From contig CAZIAK010000032.1 of NCBI GenBank assembly GCA_964537035.1, forward strand, positions 1 to 58,858: a stretch of 58,858 nucleotides of DNA. Direction: 5' to 3'. The notes under the pieces are model-generated. The model saw only the letters and a program-made list of their open reading frames with translations, was not told the DNA's origin and made no database searches. Within the stretch, counting starts at the first letter, position 1, and every line of letters begins with the position of its first letter. The stretch is from CAZIAK01 sp964537035. Lineage in GTDB: Bacteria; Planctomycetota; B15-G4. Positions 57,778-58,858 of the stretch are shown in pieces. A program made the position numbers and the translations under genes.

Positions 57778-57840
57778 CCATCCGTTGGAGAACTGTCGGC
57801 GTGGTTGACAGCAGCCTTGATAACTAGATGGAGGCCTGGG

Positions 57841-58197
57841 ATGAGAACACTGTTGTTTTCAATGTTGGTCTGCGTATGCATCAGCAGCAGCGCCTTTGCA
57901 GTCGATGTTGGTCCCTGCGAGCCGGGGGGCCCTGTCTGCTCAGAGGGCAACTGCGCTGGCAAGACCATAACAGTGACTGTGAGCAGCTTGACGCAGAACA
58001 CGTCGCAAGTGGTGGCGTCCATCAGCGGTCCACCAGGGGGAGTGAGTGTCAACGTGCAGAGTGTGACCAACTTCAGGAGTGCCGATGTCTTTGTCTGCTA
58101 CGGCGGTTGCGGCATGGTGGTTGGCCCGGCCCCGGGTAACACCTGGGGGCAGGTTGGTGACTGTACCGACCTCTACTCTACTTGCGGCCCCTGTTAA
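57841..58197 (+). CDS. Small secreted Cys-rich protein of unknown function
   Basis: Protein of 118 residues with GGAGG before the ATG and a clear signal peptide (MRTLLFSMLVCVCISSSAFA). The mature part contains paired Cys residues (CEPGGPVCSEGNC, VCYGGC, CTDLYSTCGPC), suggesting three or four disulphides, around a beta-like core (KTITVTVSSLTQNTSQVVAS). I recognise no family. It lies 15 nt before the next gene, which is likewise secreted, so they probably form a two-gene operon. Confidence 0.65.
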   Translation: MRTLLFSMLVCVCISSSAFAVDVGPCEPGGPVCSEGNCAGKTITVTVSSLTQNTSQVVASISGPPGGVSVNVQSVTNFRSADVFVCYGGCGMVVGPAPGNTWGQVGDCTDLYSTCGPC

Positions 58198-58212
58198 AGA
58201 GGAAGAAGAGCC

Positions 58213-58749
58213 ATGACGCTATCACTTCGCTCGATCGCTTTCCTCAGTCCCGTTTCGTTGGTTCTCATCGCTGCGACCTACTTGGGGCAGGATGACAGCC
58301 AGCCCATGGTCGCCAAAGGAAGCGAACCTCAACCGAGTTTTCAGGTATTTCAGGTCAACACGCTGGCTGGGGGGATTGACGCCGGGACAATGGTGTCTGT
58401 CAGTGACTTGCTGTTTGACCAGATGGGAACACCTGTCCGAGTCATTGCGACTGCAACTATGTACTCCCGTGGTGGAGTGGTTCTTTCCCAGAACCACCAG
58501 ATGCAGACCCTCATTGCGGCAAGCGATACCACCATCGACATTCAAGGTGGGTCATTCTTCCCAGGGCTCAGCAAGGCCATTGCGGCCGAACATCTCGGCG
58601 AGACCGATCAAGAGACGTTTGAGGCCTACCTTGATGCTGAGGCCGAGACGGCAGTCTCTCCGCTGCGAGTCAGGCCGGCGAAGGGTCAGATATGGGGGAC
58701 AGTTCTGATGGGGCAGGATGTCATCGTGGAAACTGCACCTGGGTCGTGA
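58213..58749 (+). CDS. Secreted protein of unknown function
   Basis: Protein of 178 residues with a purine-rich site (AGAGGAAGAAGAG) before the ATG and a hydrophobic N-terminus (about 7-24) that may be a signal or anchor. The mature part is beta-rich (SFQVFQVNTLAGGIDAGTMV, then VRVIATATMYSRGGVVLSQN) and ends in an acidic helix region. No family recognised. Base composition is clearly less GC-rich than the rest of the window. The remaining bases to 58858 hold no gene that I can support. Confidence 0.6.
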   Translation: MTLSLRSIAFLSPVSLVLIAATYLGQDDSQPMVAKGSEPQPSFQVFQVNTLAGGIDAGTMVSVSDLLFDQMGTPVRVIATATMYSRGGVVLSQNHQMQTLIAASDTTIDIQGGSFFPGLSKAIAAEHLGETDQETFEAYLDAEAETAVSPLRVRPAKGQIWGTVLMGQDVIVETAPGS

Positions 58750-58858
58750 CTGCGCTCATTTCTGAGGACTGATAAGTCAATCACACTACGCGTCGGGTAA
58801 GCGGGGTTTCTAGACGCGGTTGCCCGCCTCACCGGGATCGGCTGCGGCTCTCAGCTAG

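Overview
The window is a very GC-rich bacterial chromosome segment, densely packed and mostly housekeeping and envelope genes, with no recognisable tRNA, rRNA, CRISPR array, insertion sequence or prophage. Several traits point to Planctomycetota, probably one of the high-GC marine lineages. There is an ECF sigma factor translationally coupled to a serine/threonine kinase with a long repeat tail. There are multi-haem c-type lipoproteins paired with beta-propeller dehydrogenases, and TolB/amidohydrolase fusions. A large secreted repeat protein ends in a domain (starting near WADLGFSLPG) that I associate with that group. This assignment rests on gene content and memory of families, not on a search.

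Layout. 1-11.3 kb: a secreted amidohydrolase, a small membrane-anchored protein, a phage-ABA-sandwich-like protein, a coupled pair (penta-haem lipoprotein with PA14 domain, then propeller protein) and, divergently, a TolB-propeller/amidohydrolase fusion. 11.4-11.8 kb: an ArsC/Spx-family reductase whose first active-site Cys codon is TGA, followed by a SECIS-like hairpin, so very probably a selenoprotein. 11.9-18 kb: a secreted four-repeat protein and, divergently, the ECF sigma/kinase pair. 18-23 kb: a thioredoxin-like protein, a cytochrome b562-like protein, an unknown secreted protein, a cupin, a CBS-domain protein and purine salvage enzymes (HPRT, PNP). 23-29 kb: a UbiD-family decarboxylase, a second selenoprotein (Bcp-type peroxiredoxin, TGA at the peroxidatic position), pterin dehydratase and a membrane-fused spermidine-synthase-like protein. 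29-36 kb: an RlmM-like rRNA methyltransferase, two coupled secreted/membrane unknowns, and an overlapping dus-DUF309-DUF429 operon. 36-42 kb: two exopolysaccharide glycosyltransferases, a sodium:solute symporter, a RibD/DHFR-like reductase and a FIST sensor protein.

42-52.5 kb is a metal-handling island: a small CCxxC lipoprotein, a Cys-rich unknown, a TolC/CusB/CusA-type efflux operon whose adaptor carries two heavy-metal-binding motifs and a DUF3347-like tail, and a periplasmic protein with three copies of the CCxxC module and a His/Gly tail. A PepSY membrane protein converges on it across a strong terminator hairpin. 52.8-58.9 kb: a thiolase overlapping a sulfatase-fold TPR lipoprotein, an intact ParD-type antitoxin beside a visibly broken ParE toxin, a family-2 glycosyltransferase, and a closing pair of small secreted unknowns of lower GC.

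The most interesting result is the pair of TGA-interrupted thiol-redox genes. Both have Sec exactly at the catalytic Cys and a perfectly paired hairpin at the right distance, implying a Sec-decoding organism whose sel genes lie outside this window. Ordinary annotation would split or truncate both genes.
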